Both the position numbers and the translations under genes were made by a program. Below the pieces are notes generated by a model that worked only from the letters and a program-made list of their open reading frames with translations, was not told where the DNA came from and did not search any database. A stretch of 64,000 nucleotides of DNA, taken from positions 1 to 64,000 of IMG/VR virus record IMGVR_UViG_3300034105_001195; one strand, given 5' to 3'. Source of the stretch: a virus. This document shows positions 33,065 to 41,606 of this stretch, piece after piece (within the stretch, counting starts at the first letter, position 1; each line of letters opens with the position of its first letter).

Positions 33065-34114
33065 TTAAGAAGCAACCTTAACGTTCTTTACAACGACCCA
33101 AGCGTCAGCTTGTTCGATCTGGACGCCAACACGAGTATACATTGTGTACTCGATTGAGTCCTTACGTGGCCAGAAGAAGCGGTAGACTGTTACGTCACGC
33201 TTAACTCCGATAACTACGTTATTTGGGAATGACAAGTGAATGTCTCCGTGTGATCCTGTTGGTGTTGTGTAATCACCAGTCTGTGTCTCGTTAAGAAGTG
33301 GTACTTCAACAATCGGAATACCGAATGCGAATGGTGCCACATATCCTGCTGGTCCACCTAGTGGTGCGACTCCGCCACGGATAACGCTTGAAGCGATGTC
33401 CTGTGGAATTGTCTGGTTTGTTCCAATGCTGTTAGCATATAGGAAATCCTGAATCAAGTTTGATCCAGCAAGGAAGCGAAGGTCTCCACGACGTTGCTTG
33501 TACTTACGTGGCATAGCCTTAAGTGCCTTGTTGAATACTTCACGTGATACTGTGGCTCCAGCTGCGTCTACGACACGACCTGATGCCTTTGCCTTCTTTA
33601 CAACGCCATCGAATGACTTGTAAAGAGCGTCTCCTGTTAGGGAAACATTTCCATTGAGGATTACATCTTCAATGTCGTTACCTGCCTGTGTTGCCATCAA
33701 ACGTGCAATGTGATCTTCTAGATCTGCACCTTCGATGTTGTCTTCTAGAGACTCTGTTGAAAGCTCCCAGTCCATGCGGAGTTTCTTTGTTGTCAAAGAG
33801 ATTTTTGAGAAAGTTACTGCATTGTTAGATGCTGTATCGTCTGCCTCAGTTGCAAGCTTCATAAGCTTCTCACCAACGGACATACGGTCAATCTCGGCTG
33901 TGTCTGACTTCATACGAACTGTACGTGCGACCTTACCGATTACGGTTGCGTCGAACATATAGTCAAGGAAGCGAGCTGATTGTTCTGGGTTAAGAAGTCC
34001 ACCGTTACCAGCTTCTGATGCACGGTGTGTTCCTGTTCCACCAGTTGTTGAGGCAAATGTGCCTGTAGCTGTAGTTCCAGCTGCAACTGCTTTTTCTAAT
34101 GTTTCATTGCTCAT
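33065..34114 (-). CDS. Major capsid protein (HK97 fold)
   Basis: A 349-residue protein with HK97-type features: a flexible N-arm rich in Thr/Gly, GLLNPEQSARFLDYMFDATVIGKVART, the spine/E-loop region (LTTKKLRMDWELSTESLEDNIE), the long helix DLEDHIARLMATQAGNDIEDVILNG, P-domain segment REVFNKALKAMPRKY and A-domain end YTMYTRVGVQIEQADAWVVVKNV. It follows the protease/scaffold gene and is followed by a strong terminator, consistent with being the most abundant virion protein. It is long enough to need no separate delta domain. Confidence 0.9.
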   Translation of the reverse strand: MSNETLEKAVAAGTTATGTFASTTGGTGTHRASEAGNGGLLNPEQSARFLDYMFDATVIGKVARTVRMKSDTAEIDRMSVGEKLMKLATEADDTASNNAVTFSKISLTTKKLRMDWELSTESLEDNIEGADLEDHIARLMATQAGNDIEDVILNGNVSLTGDALYKSFDGVVKKAKASGRVVDAAGATVSREVFNKALKAMPRKYKQRRGDLRFLAGSNLIQDFLYANSIGTNQTIPQDIASSVIRGGVAPLGGPAGYVAPFAFGIPIVEVPLLNETQTGDYTTPTGSHGDIHLSFPNNVVIGVKRDVTVYRFFWPRKDSIEYTMYTRVGVQIEQADAWVVVKNVKVAS

Positions 34115-34129
34115 TATTTTATACCTACC

Positions 34130-34690
34130 TTAGTTGAATATTTCGTTTACGGAACCGAGGAAAGAACCGTTCCATTTAGATTTTTTGATTGTTACTTCTT
34201 CTGATCGGCCAAGATCTGAAGACTTCTTGATTGCAGTCTCTGATTCTACTGCGTCGACACGCTTTTGTACACCATCAATCGTGTTCTTGATGTTATTTAC
34301 AGCGCTTGAAAGTGCTGTGTGTTGTTCTGCCAACTCTGAAATTCTAGCATCTACGCTCTTGCTGAAAGTTTCAACAGTCTCTTGGATTGTTGTTACTTGT
34401 GCTGCATTTGCTTCAGATGCCTTGTTTAGAGTTTCTGAGAAAAAGCCTTTTAGATCGCCTAACATCTTCGCAAAATCAGGTTCATCAACCTTATCTTCTG
34501 ATACTTCGGCTGCTTTTTCCAGAGTCTCGGCAGGAACGTCTTCTGCTACTGCATCTGCAGGAGCTTCAGCTGGAGTTGCATCTTCTGCAACAACTGCTGT
34601 ATCTTCAACGGCTGCTTCTGTTGTTTCTGCTTCGGCTGGTGCCTCTACTGCAACATCTTCGACAACTACGTTTTCTGTATTATCTGACAT
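34130..34690 (-). CDS. Nested in-frame scaffold protein (internal start)
   Basis: Inside the protease gene an ATG at codon 264 is preceded at six bases by AGAAGGAGGT, a near-perfect Shine-Dalgarno sequence that is stronger than that of most genes here. Translation from it would give a 186-residue scaffold without protease (MSDNTENVVVEDVAVEAP...). Lambda C/Nu3 uses the same arrangement, so excess free scaffold can be made. Direct evidence is the ribosome site only. Confidence 0.65.
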   Translation of the reverse strand: MSDNTENVVVEDVAVEAPAEAETTEAAVEDTAVVAEDATPAEAPADAVAEDVPAETLEKAAEVSEDKVDEPDFAKMLGDLKGFFSETLNKASEANAAQVTTIQETVETFSKSVDARISELAEQHTALSSAVNNIKNTIDGVQKRVDAVESETAIKKSSDLGRSEEVTIKKSKWNGSFLGSVNEIFN

Positions 34691-35479
34691 TTCATTACCT
34701 CCTTCTGCGTTTGCCTGTTTTGCAATTGTTTGTGTTTCAGGCAACGTAAATCTTGAATGCTTGTATGCATCAAGAATCTTATCTATCTCTTTTGCTTTGT
34801 TAACATCTGAGCTTTCAACCCATCCGATTAACTCTGCTGGCTTTCCAGATACTGGAGAGTCATATGTTTTATCTGTTGAGATAAAAACAGAATCACTGTC
34901 TGCACAGTAAAATATATTTTCAGTTACTACTCCTACTGCAATTCCCTTTGCAATGTATTGTCCATTGACCTTCTGGATAGAAAGAATGTTACAAAGTTCA
35001 TTTGCTGGTGAATCAACAATAGAAAGCTCAATTAGTTCATAGTTCTTAATAAATCTTACGGTCTTGCCACTCGCCTTGTTAACTTCATTGTCTGACTCAA
35101 GAATCTTTCCGCCGATTGAGAATCCAGATAGAGTTCCGTCTAAAACTTTCTCCCAGGTGTCTTGTGCGCCCTTTGAGATGTATGCATCGACATACACTCC
35201 GTTGAAGAACTCTTTTGACTTTGGGTCGTAGAAAGTTTCTGGTTTAAAAGAAACCATCTTTCCTACCGCATTTGATCCGTGCATCTCACGAATATTCCCA
35301 CGGAAATTTTCGAATGCCTTGAGACTTGATTCTGCTGTTACAACATCACCAGTCTGATCAACATTGTCTAGGGTTGCGAATCCAGATACGGTTCTCTTTT
35401 CACGGTTAACTTTAGTAAAAGGAACCGACAAATTAATAACGTTGCCGTTACTGGTCCATAAAGACTTTTCAATGTTCAT
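34130..35479 (-). CDS. XkdF-like capsid maturation protease fused to scaffold
   Basis: A 449-residue protein. Residues 18-165 are an XkdF/prohead-protease-like domain: a His in REMHGSN (H67) and a Ser in DGTLSGFSIGG (S118) suit the Ser-His protease, with LIELSIVDSPAN following. Residues 264-449 are acidic and Ala/Glu/Val-rich, then coiled coil (TIQETVETFSKSVDARISELAEQ...), a classic scaffold. The two halves are linked by a segment of about 100 residues. Located between portal and capsid, the normal place for protease and scaffold. Confidence 0.82.
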   Translation of the reverse strand: MNIEKSLWTSNGNVINLSVPFTKVNREKRTVSGFATLDNVDQTGDVVTAESSLKAFENFRGNIREMHGSNAVGKMVSFKPETFYDPKSKEFFNGVYVDAYISKGAQDTWEKVLDGTLSGFSIGGKILESDNEVNKASGKTVRFIKNYELIELSIVDSPANELCNILSIQKVNGQYIAKGIAVGVVTENIFYCADSDSVFISTDKTYDSPVSGKPAELIGWVESSDVNKAKEIDKILDAYKHSRFTLPETQTIAKQANAEGGNEMSDNTENVVVEDVAVEAPAEAETTEAAVEDTAVVAEDATPAEAPADAVAEDVPAETLEKAAEVSEDKVDEPDFAKMLGDLKGFFSETLNKASEANAAQVTTIQETVETFSKSVDARISELAEQHTALSSAVNNIKNTIDGVQKRVDAVESETAIKKSSDLGRSEEVTIKKSKWNGSFLGSVNEIFN

Positions 35480-35488
35480 ATGCTTAAT

Positions 35489-35510
35489 TTTATAGTGTTA
35501 TAGACTATAA
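35489..35510 (-). promoter_or_regulatory. Palindrome and weak -10 between portal and protease genes
   Basis: TTATAG-A-CTATAA is a perfect 6+6 palindrome (35498-35510) next to a TATAAA hexamer on the minus strand, in the 53-base gap before the protease gene. Could be an operator/promoter or chance in AT-rich DNA. Confidence 0.3.
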
Positions 35511-35532
35511 AGCAAATAACAGTTGAGTGGAC

Positions 35533-37116
35533 TTAGTCAACCTGTCTTCCGTCGCCTTTAGCATTTCTGCCTTCCCCATCAACATCGGGGGCGGCTGCCT
35601 GACGGTCTTGAGATCTTTGTCTTGTATTTCCTGCTTGAGCTCTTTGCTCTGCGGCGGCTTGTCCTTTTAAATCGACCATGTCGTCTCCGCCATCAAGTGG
35701 AATCATACCCTTTCTAATTCTAACTTCATTAGGGGTAATTACCTGCATACGCAAATATCTTTCATCAATTTTAGACTGGGTATCCTCATCGGTCAAAGTC
35801 AATTCATTAAACTTCAAAGTTAGGGCATCGGTCTTTTCTTCAAATATTGCATTTATTTTCTTTTCAAGTGTCATCTGGGCTGGACGGCAAACTTGCTCTT
35901 TAAATGTCTTGTCTGCATCACGGGCAACCGCTAAATTTACACCCTCTGGAGTTCCAATTTTATTAATTGGCACACGGTGGGCTAATAGGATTTCGTCTCT
36001 ATTTGATTTACGATACTTCTCAAATGAACCCTCTTGGCTTCCCGCCTCAATTGGCTCCATTTTAAATTCAACCTTTGAGTCTGGGCTATCTGCTGGAAGC
36101 GGAACATATAAAGATCTGTGGTTCTTTCCCTTTAATCCAACTTGGAAAAACTCAAGCAATTTACGCTCTGACTCTGGAGAAAGCTTTGCTCCCTTTACTG
36201 TAATAATATATCTTGGGACCGCTTTGTTTTCAAAGTAGTCTAGGTTATATCGACCAGATAATTCATTACCTGCGAGTGCTACCTGTGCAGCAATAATATC
36301 TGGGATACCATAATAATTATTCATCGGAGTATACTTCTTAAAATGAATAATCTCATTTGGGCGATCTTCTTGCCCAGCAATTGGATTCTCTGTTTCAGTA
36401 TCTCCAAAGTTATTAAAGAATACAGCCTTGCCGTATAGCAATTGAATAAAGCCGTCTCTTAGTCTACGAACACGCATTGTCTTTGCTGGAATATGTCCAA
36501 TATATCCAATGTTTCCGCCTGTTGTTCTGCCTACTTCAAGGTAGCCATTTCCTGTTGCTTCTAAATCTGTGTAAACCTTAATCAAAGTCTGTGTAAATGT
36601 ATCTTCAGAGTTTGTTGTATCTAGCCAGGCGTGTAAGTCTTGACGAAGCTTATTCAGCTTTCTACGGGCTCTCTCTAACTGCTTGTCATCTGTGATTGCA
36701 TCAAAGGCATCATTAGTTTTCTTTGTATCAACAAAGTCATATCCGAGCCCAACAATGTTTGCAACCTTTGCGTTAATTGCCGCATAGTTATATGTTGAAA
36801 TCTCATACACCTTTGAAAGATACTCTTGGTTATATGGAGGCTCAATAAGGTCAAACATAGCATATCCACTAATTGCTTGTGCAAGTAGGTTTTGCTGTGT
36901 TCCCGTTTCTTCAATGCCAGTAAATGACTTTGAGAACTCTCTATTAATTCTACGCTTAAATGCAGATCCTAGACCTCTGACTTTTTTTAGCTCTTCAAGG
37001 TTTACTGCAAATGGGTCATTGCTCTTTTCATCTTTCTTGAAAGAGAACCAGTCTGCTGTATTTGATATATCAATAATGTTTTCTGAGTTGTTTTCGTTAA
37101 GAAATTCTACTGTCAT
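35533..37116 (-). CDS. Portal protein
   Basis: A 527-residue portal of the SPP1/PBSX type: N-terminal clip approach (LYSKVYEISTYNYAAINAKVANIVGLGYDF-like helix), wing segment with GNGYLEVGRTTGGNIGYIGHIP, stem region FKKYTPMNNYYGIPDIIAAQVALAG, and VARDADKTFKEQVCRPAQMTLEKKINAIF near the crown. The C-terminus is polar and Gln/Arg-rich (GNTRQRSQDRQAAAPD). It forms the dodecameric DNA gate. No terminase gene lies directly upstream, which is unusual. Confidence 0.9.
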   Translation of the reverse strand: MTVEFLNENNSENIIDISNTADWFSFKKDEKSNDPFAVNLEELKKVRGLGSAFKRRINREFSKSFTGIEETGTQQNLLAQAISGYAMFDLIEPPYNQEYLSKVYEISTYNYAAINAKVANIVGLGYDFVDTKKTNDAFDAITDDKQLERARRKLNKLRQDLHAWLDTTNSEDTFTQTLIKVYTDLEATGNGYLEVGRTTGGNIGYIGHIPAKTMRVRRLRDGFIQLLYGKAVFFNNFGDTETENPIAGQEDRPNEIIHFKKYTPMNNYYGIPDIIAAQVALAGNELSGRYNLDYFENKAVPRYIITVKGAKLSPESERKLLEFFQVGLKGKNHRSLYVPLPADSPDSKVEFKMEPIEAGSQEGSFEKYRKSNRDEILLAHRVPINKIGTPEGVNLAVARDADKTFKEQVCRPAQMTLEKKINAIFEEKTDALTLKFNELTLTDEDTQSKIDERYLRMQVITPNEVRIRKGMIPLDGGDDMVDLKGQAAAEQRAQAGNTRQRSQDRQAAAPDVDGEGRNAKGDGRQVD

Positions 37117-37454
37117 CTTAAACCACCTAGTTTCTTCATTTCGTCCTTATAGTTACCAATATCATATGGATCAGGGATTAGTCCCCAGTTGAGTCTTTGC
37201 TGTTGGTGCTCAAATTCTTCGTCATCAATTTTGCGTCTTGCTGAAAGAAATTTAGGCCCGCCTTCATATATACCGAATGAGCGAACTTCTCTAGCCAAAG
37301 CATCGATGTTGGATCTATTGCCTTTTTTGGACGTGACCGAAAGAAAGTTGCCATCGTCATCTCCAATCCATCTGCCGTCTGGCATCTCCCAGACATATAT
37401 ACCTAGAATTGACTCTTCGTCATTAACTTTATATTTAGCTTTACTCATATCCAT
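37113..37454 (-). CDS. Hypothetical protein upstream of portal (113 aa)
   Basis: A 113-residue protein, MDMSKAKYKVNDEESILGIYVWEMPDGRWIGDDDGNFLSV..., with a small beta-domain containing W-x-M-P-D-G-R-W-I and a basic C-terminal half (KFLSARRKIDDEEFEHQQQRLNWG). ATGA overlap with portal implies coupled translation. Role unknown; a head or packaging accessory is likely from position. Confidence 0.6.
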   Translation of the reverse strand: MDMSKAKYKVNDEESILGIYVWEMPDGRWIGDDDGNFLSVTSKKGNRSNIDALAREVRSFGIYEGGPKFLSARRKIDDEEFEHQQQRLNWGLIPDPYDIGNYKDEMKKLGGLR

Positions 37455-37462
37455 AGAACTAA

Positions 37463-37491
37463 ATCATACCATTATTTCGTGTCAAAGTCCA
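37463..37491 (-). promoter_or_regulatory. Promoter for head gene operon
   Basis: TGGACT, 17 bases, then TGG-TATGAT (extended -10) on the minus strand, in the 62-base gap after the LamG-like gene. Predicted start near 37456, so the message would carry portal, protease and capsid. Confidence 0.5.
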
Positions 37492-37516
37492 GAGTTTGCA
37501 CACTGGTTGGACACAA

Positions 37517-39322
37517 TTAAAGGCTAACTGACTCTGGCTCTACCACTGTTAGAAAGAACGGGGTGGAATCGTCACCAGAGGATGACTCTATTAGTGAAAA
37601 TGAAGTGTCGTTAATCTGATTTACCGTATTTCCCGTATAAAGCAGGTAATGGTTTAGAATTCTATTTACAGATAGGGTGGTCTCATATACGGCTACGTTA
37701 TTATACATATGCCCAATCCCAGACTTGGTGTCGTTCTGATTCTGATTAAATTTGATGCTTGTATCAGATGATGTTAGATTAATTACAATATGATGTGGTG
37801 TGTCTACTACTAGGAAGTTCCAGACATTTGTTTCCGCCGTCCTGTCTATGCCATTTACATAAATTGAGGATATCCCTGTCTTTGTTATTAGCCCCGCATT
37901 ATTCCACTCGTACTTTTTAGTAGCACCTGAGAATAGGACATTCTCATTATACTGAGGTGTGTATATAAGTTCTATGCAAGAAACGGCGGGAATAGAATTT
38001 AATGAGAATCCATGTCCATTATACATAGTCAGCCCATTGTACTTATTGTAAGAAAGGGTCTTGCTATTAAATTTTGGCAAAGCATAGTCATAGTCGGAAG
38101 ATACATAGTATCCTGAATTATCGCTATAGAAGTTCTTGCCCGTATAGAAAGCTATTTCTAGGGATCTGAGAATTGGAAGATACTTACTGGTATCTGCAGA
38201 GGATAAGGTTATCCTTAAATAAACAATCTCTGAGAACTGATCATCATTTTTATTTATATATGGAAGAGGGCTTCCATTCTTGCAAGTCCGCCAAGCAATA
38301 TTATCAATGCTTGCCTCTACTAGAATTCCAGTTACATCGTTGCTCCAGTGGATTTGAGATGTATCGATATTCAAATAATTAGGCACAATGAAATAGTCTG
38401 TAAATGTAAATGATGCAGTTGCTGCAGTCTCTGTCTCTGGTATATAGATATAGGAATTGTCATCAGATATTGTAATGCCGCCCGTTGCTACTTCAGACCA
38501 AGGCTTGGATCCTGGATATGAATAAATAAACTTAGGTCTAAGTGACTCTGTGTTCATGCTGAAAAGATAGCCATTGTCTGCTGATACAATTTGAGATATG
38601 TTTACTTCTTGAGTTCCCTCATTATAATGAGCCAATACCTGGGTACCAGATAAAGCGTATCTATAGAATCCTACACAGTCTACTACAAATCTACCAGTAG
38701 ACGGTCCTGATTGAAAGGTTGCTGTCTCATTGGAAAACTTGTATGAGTCTATTTGCAATGCATCAGCAATAAATCCGTTTATGTATAGGGATAATATATT
38801 GCTCTGGAATATACCTACAACATATACTACTTCAGAATTTGATACTGTGGCTTGAACCTGGTTGGCTCCAACTCTAAATATAATATTGCCGTTCTGATAA
38901 AATATGCCCGTATTTGTTGCGGTGTCTCCAACTATTGTTGTGCTTACGTTATATCCTGGAAGTGCACACCAAGCCTCTATGGAGAAAGAGTTATCCTTGT
39001 AATACTTTGTAGCAATTCCTTTTGGGTTGTATGCAATAATGGTTGAACTTAAAACCTCAGTTCCTCTTACCGATCCCGTAACTAAAGGCATAATCTGTTT
39101 TGAGGAAGCGGAAGAAGCAGTACCGTTATTTAGACTACCTGAGTAATCGTAAATCTGAATTCCGCTTATTTCTCCATAGTTAAGGCCACTATCTTTTAAA
39201 GCTTGATATGTTGCATATTGAGACATCAGTTCGGTATACGTGTTAGTTGTACCCGATTGAACCTCATCTAGTAAATAAAATGAGTTTGGAAAGTCGTTTA
39301 AGACTCTACTTTTATATGACAT
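37517..39322 (-). CDS. LamG/concanavalin A-like tail or head-fibre protein
   Basis: A 601-residue protein with two probable concanavalin A-like (LamG) sandwiches: one at about 90-225 (FSIEAWCALPGYN...IIFRVGANQVQATVS...LSLYINGFIADALQ...VDCVGFYRYALSGTQVLAHYNEG) and one at about 440-575 (LTMYNGHGFSLNSIPAVSCIELIYTP...VNGIDRTAET...YNNVAVYETTLSVNRILNHYLLYTG). Such domains bind carbohydrates. GAGGAGGATGGA gives a strong ribosome site. It precedes the head genes and closes the appendage region; likely a receptor-binding or decoration protein. Confidence 0.75.
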   Translation of the reverse strand: MSYKSRVLNDFPNSFYLLDEVQSGTTNTYTELMSQYATYQALKDSGLNYGEISGIQIYDYSGSLNNGTASSASSKQIMPLVTGSVRGTEVLSSTIIAYNPKGIATKYYKDNSFSIEAWCALPGYNVSTTIVGDTATNTGIFYQNGNIIFRVGANQVQATVSNSEVVYVVGIFQSNILSLYINGFIADALQIDSYKFSNETATFQSGPSTGRFVVDCVGFYRYALSGTQVLAHYNEGTQEVNISQIVSADNGYLFSMNTESLRPKFIYSYPGSKPWSEVATGGITISDDNSYIYIPETETAATASFTFTDYFIVPNYLNIDTSQIHWSNDVTGILVEASIDNIAWRTCKNGSPLPYINKNDDQFSEIVYLRITLSSADTSKYLPILRSLEIAFYTGKNFYSDNSGYYVSSDYDYALPKFNSKTLSYNKYNGLTMYNGHGFSLNSIPAVSCIELIYTPQYNENVLFSGATKKYEWNNAGLITKTGISSIYVNGIDRTAETNVWNFLVVDTPHHIVINLTSSDTSIKFNQNQNDTKSGIGHMYNNVAVYETTLSVNRILNHYLLYTGNTVNQINDTSFSLIESSSGDDSTPFFLTVVEPESVSL

Positions 39323-39340
39323 TCCATCCTCCTCTTTTAA

Positions 39341-39538
39341 TTAAAGTGCTGCTATTTGTGTTTGCTTTTCAGCAATAAGTGATTCAAGCTTTGATACTGA
39401 ATCTGCATTTGGCTCTGCTTTTGCATTTTCTGCAATAAGCTGAACTTCCAAAGAGTACATCTGGTACTCAAGGTTTCTTACTTCTGCATCAACAATTGCT
39501 GCTTTTTCATCATTTGTTAACTTTGTATATGTTGCCAT
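39341..39538 (-). CDS. Short coiled-coil protein (65 aa)
   Basis: A 65-residue, almost wholly helical protein: two helices (EKAAIVDAEVRNLEYQMYSLEVQLIAENAK and DSVSKLESLIAEKQTQIAAL) with heptad spacing. Strong AAAGGAG before the ATG. It pairs in position with the next 60-residue helical gene, and both may be small chaperones for fibre assembly; no family recognised. Confidence 0.65.
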   Translation of the reverse strand: MATYTKLTNDEKAAIVDAEVRNLEYQMYSLEVQLIAENAKAEPNADSVSKLESLIAEKQTQIAAL

Positions 39539-39551
39539 TTTATTCTCCTTT

Positions 39552-39734
39552 TTATAATTCAGCCAGTAGCTGGCTGTATGTGTTTTTTTCAGACTTTGCG
39601 TTTTCTAAAATAGTGCTATTAGAAACTTTGTGATCTTCGGGTTCATCCTTAAATGGCTCAAGCCTAAATATTAAATCATTTAATATTTCAATTTTACCAT
39701 TTAAAATTTCTTTTTTCTCTTCTATTGATATCAT
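39552..39734 (-). CDS. Short coiled-coil protein (60 aa)
   Basis: A 60-residue charged helical protein starting MISIEEKKEILNGKIEILNDLIF. The start at 39734 has GGGAG upstream and follows the stop of the Ig-like gene by one base; a longer reading into that gene would add 24 residues that look unlike this protein. Probably a fibre-assembly helper, like its neighbour. Confidence 0.65.
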   Translation of the reverse strand: MISIEEKKEILNGKIEILNDLIFRLEPFKDEPEDHKVSNSTILENAKSEKNTYSQLLAEL

Positions 39735-39735
39735 A

Positions 39736-41598
39736 TTACTCCCAAGAGGTGTATGCAGACCAAGCTGACGTGCTTGATCCTGTGGCTCTTGCTCTCCATC
39801 TAGCATAGCTATAAGTTGAGCTATTTCTTGTTACCGTTTTATTTCCGCCTCCATTAACTGAGCCTGATGATGATGCTGATACTGTGCTTCCATTAGAGCT
39901 AAGCTGTAGTTCCCAATCGTAGCCCGTAGGCGTTCCGCCAGTGCCTTGACTAATTGATAGCGTCCAAGTGTAATAGGAGCTAATATACCCATCATAGTTA
40001 TTTGAAACACCTGGAACCCCTGGAGCTGTAACTGGATTTGTAGACGGACCCTTTTCAATAGATGAGGCCTCGCTACTTGTTCCTGCAGAGTTAGACGCTG
40101 TTGCAAAAGCTTTAAAATAATATCCCGCATCTGCTGCAACTACATCATAACTTACTGAAGAAGAATAGCTCTGCGCCCGTGTTGTTTCATAGGAAGCAAC
40201 ATTCTGTGTTCCTCTTGTAATCTTAATAAAATACGATGTAGGTGATCCTGCCCACCCGCTTGTAGAAGCAGATAGAGTGTTTCCTGTTGATGCTGTACCC
40301 GAAAAGGATACGGTTCCTCCTGAAGGAATAACTACTGGCTGTGCTAGTGGTCCACCTTCTGTTCCTGGAGTAAATGTTCCACCATTTGATGTTCCTCCTG
40401 AATTTGTTGCAGTTGCAAAAACTCTATAGTAATATCTGCCACCTCCGTCGTAGTCGGATGCTGGAATAGTATAAGTTGCACTTGAGGATGTAGAAGATGC
40501 TACAAATGTTTCGTTTGTATTAACATTTGGTGTTCCTCTATATAGTCTCAAGTCATATGATGTTGGGCTATTACTCCAAGATCCAACTCCGTAAGTTAAT
40601 GTTTGTCCTACTGTATATCCTCCAGTTGGAGAAAGTGTGGGTGCAGATGTATTTACAGGAACTGGATTTGCTAATGATACTGTAGCGCTTGTTCTATACC
40701 CAGAATACTTTATTGTTGCTGCTACAGGTGTTGATGTTTGAACTCCATAACCCTGACTATTTGTTGATCTTGGGTATACTGTAAAATTTCTTGCGTTATC
40801 ATCTGGTGGGGTATATATGTAATTATTATTGGTGCCTGGTGACACATTTGTAAAATAATTACCATTTACATATATATCATATGAAATAGCACCTGCGGCA
40901 ACTGGCCAAGTTAAGTAAAGTTGTCTACTTGTATTAACACCTCTAATTGAAACGCTTGCATCGCCTGCTGTTCCTGTTCCAGAGAACTGCTTTGCTCCAG
41001 AATTTACTGAAGGAGTTCCTGCGGTTCCTCCGCCAACTGCTTCATAATAAGTAGATATATTGTCAAGTGTAGTAAAGCTTCCAGAATATGATAGACCTGT
41101 GTTTCCAATTGAAACTGAGCTTGGCGTATTAGGTGTTGCTGTGTTATCAAATGCGCTTAAGGATGTAACTTGTGGAAGCATAGTTATTCCAGTTGATATT
41201 GTTATTGGCGTTGATCCTCTTTGGTTTATTGCTGTTATTCTACATCCTATTATTATTTCTGCATCGGCAGCTACTGTTGTATATGTATTATTTGTTGCAC
41301 CAGATATATCTGATCCCGCCCTTGTCCACTGGTAAGAATAAGATGTTGGGTTGTATGCATCATTTGCATTCCATGAACCAACTGATGCGGTATAAACACA
41401 ACCAATTCTTCCCGCTGTTCCGCTTGTTGCAGATATAGAAGGAGATGCAGTATTTACTGGAAACTCTGGATAACTTATTGCCCAGTTTGCACCATTAAAA
41501 ATCCATGCTTGTTTTGCAGTAAGCCACTGCGCCCCATTATAAAGTTTTAATGATTTTTGATTGTACCAATTTGTGCCATCATATGCTTTTATAGTCAT
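39736..41598 (-). CDS. Multi-Ig/FN3 tail appendage protein
   Basis: A 620-residue Ser/Thr/Gly-rich protein. The N-terminus has a repeated sugar-binding-like pattern (YDGTNWYNQKSLKLYNGAQWLTAKQAWIFNGANW), and then at least four Ig/FN3-like sandwiches: about 50-150 (YSYQWTRAGSDISGATNNTYT), 160-300, 320-430 and 440-530, the last two being near copies (GQTLTYGVGSWSNSPTSYDL; GNTLSASTSGWAGSPTSYFI). Ig-like domains on phage virions help weak attachment to cell or mucus glycans. No catalytic motif. Confidence 0.75.
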   Translation of the reverse strand: MTIKAYDGTNWYNQKSLKLYNGAQWLTAKQAWIFNGANWAISYPEFPVNTASPSISATSGTAGRIGCVYTASVGSWNANDAYNPTSYSYQWTRAGSDISGATNNTYTTVAADAEIIIGCRITAINQRGSTPITISTGITMLPQVTSLSAFDNTATPNTPSSVSIGNTGLSYSGSFTTLDNISTYYEAVGGGTAGTPSVNSGAKQFSGTGTAGDASVSIRGVNTSRQLYLTWPVAAGAISYDIYVNGNYFTNVSPGTNNNYIYTPPDDNARNFTVYPRSTNSQGYGVQTSTPVAATIKYSGYRTSATVSLANPVPVNTSAPTLSPTGGYTVGQTLTYGVGSWSNSPTSYDLRLYRGTPNVNTNETFVASSTSSSATYTIPASDYDGGGRYYYRVFATATNSGGTSNGGTFTPGTEGGPLAQPVVIPSGGTVSFSGTASTGNTLSASTSGWAGSPTSYFIKITRGTQNVASYETTRAQSYSSSVSYDVVAADAGYYFKAFATASNSAGTSSEASSIEKGPSTNPVTAPGVPGVSNNYDGYISSYYTWTLSISQGTGGTPTGYDWELQLSSNGSTVSASSSGSVNGGGNKTVTRNSSTYSYARWRARATGSSTSAWSAYTSWE

Positions 41599-41606
41599 AT
41601 GTTATC

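Noticed and set aside
34134-34910. 258-codon plus-strand frame opposite the protease/scaffold gene
   Set aside because: It arises because the Ala/Glu/Val-rich scaffold reads open on the opposite strand; the composition (Ser/Ala/Thr runs) is that of a shadow.
39735-39806. N-terminal extension of the 60-residue coiled-coil gene
   Set aside because: It lies wholly inside the preceding gene in another frame; the ATG at 39734 with GGGAG is better.
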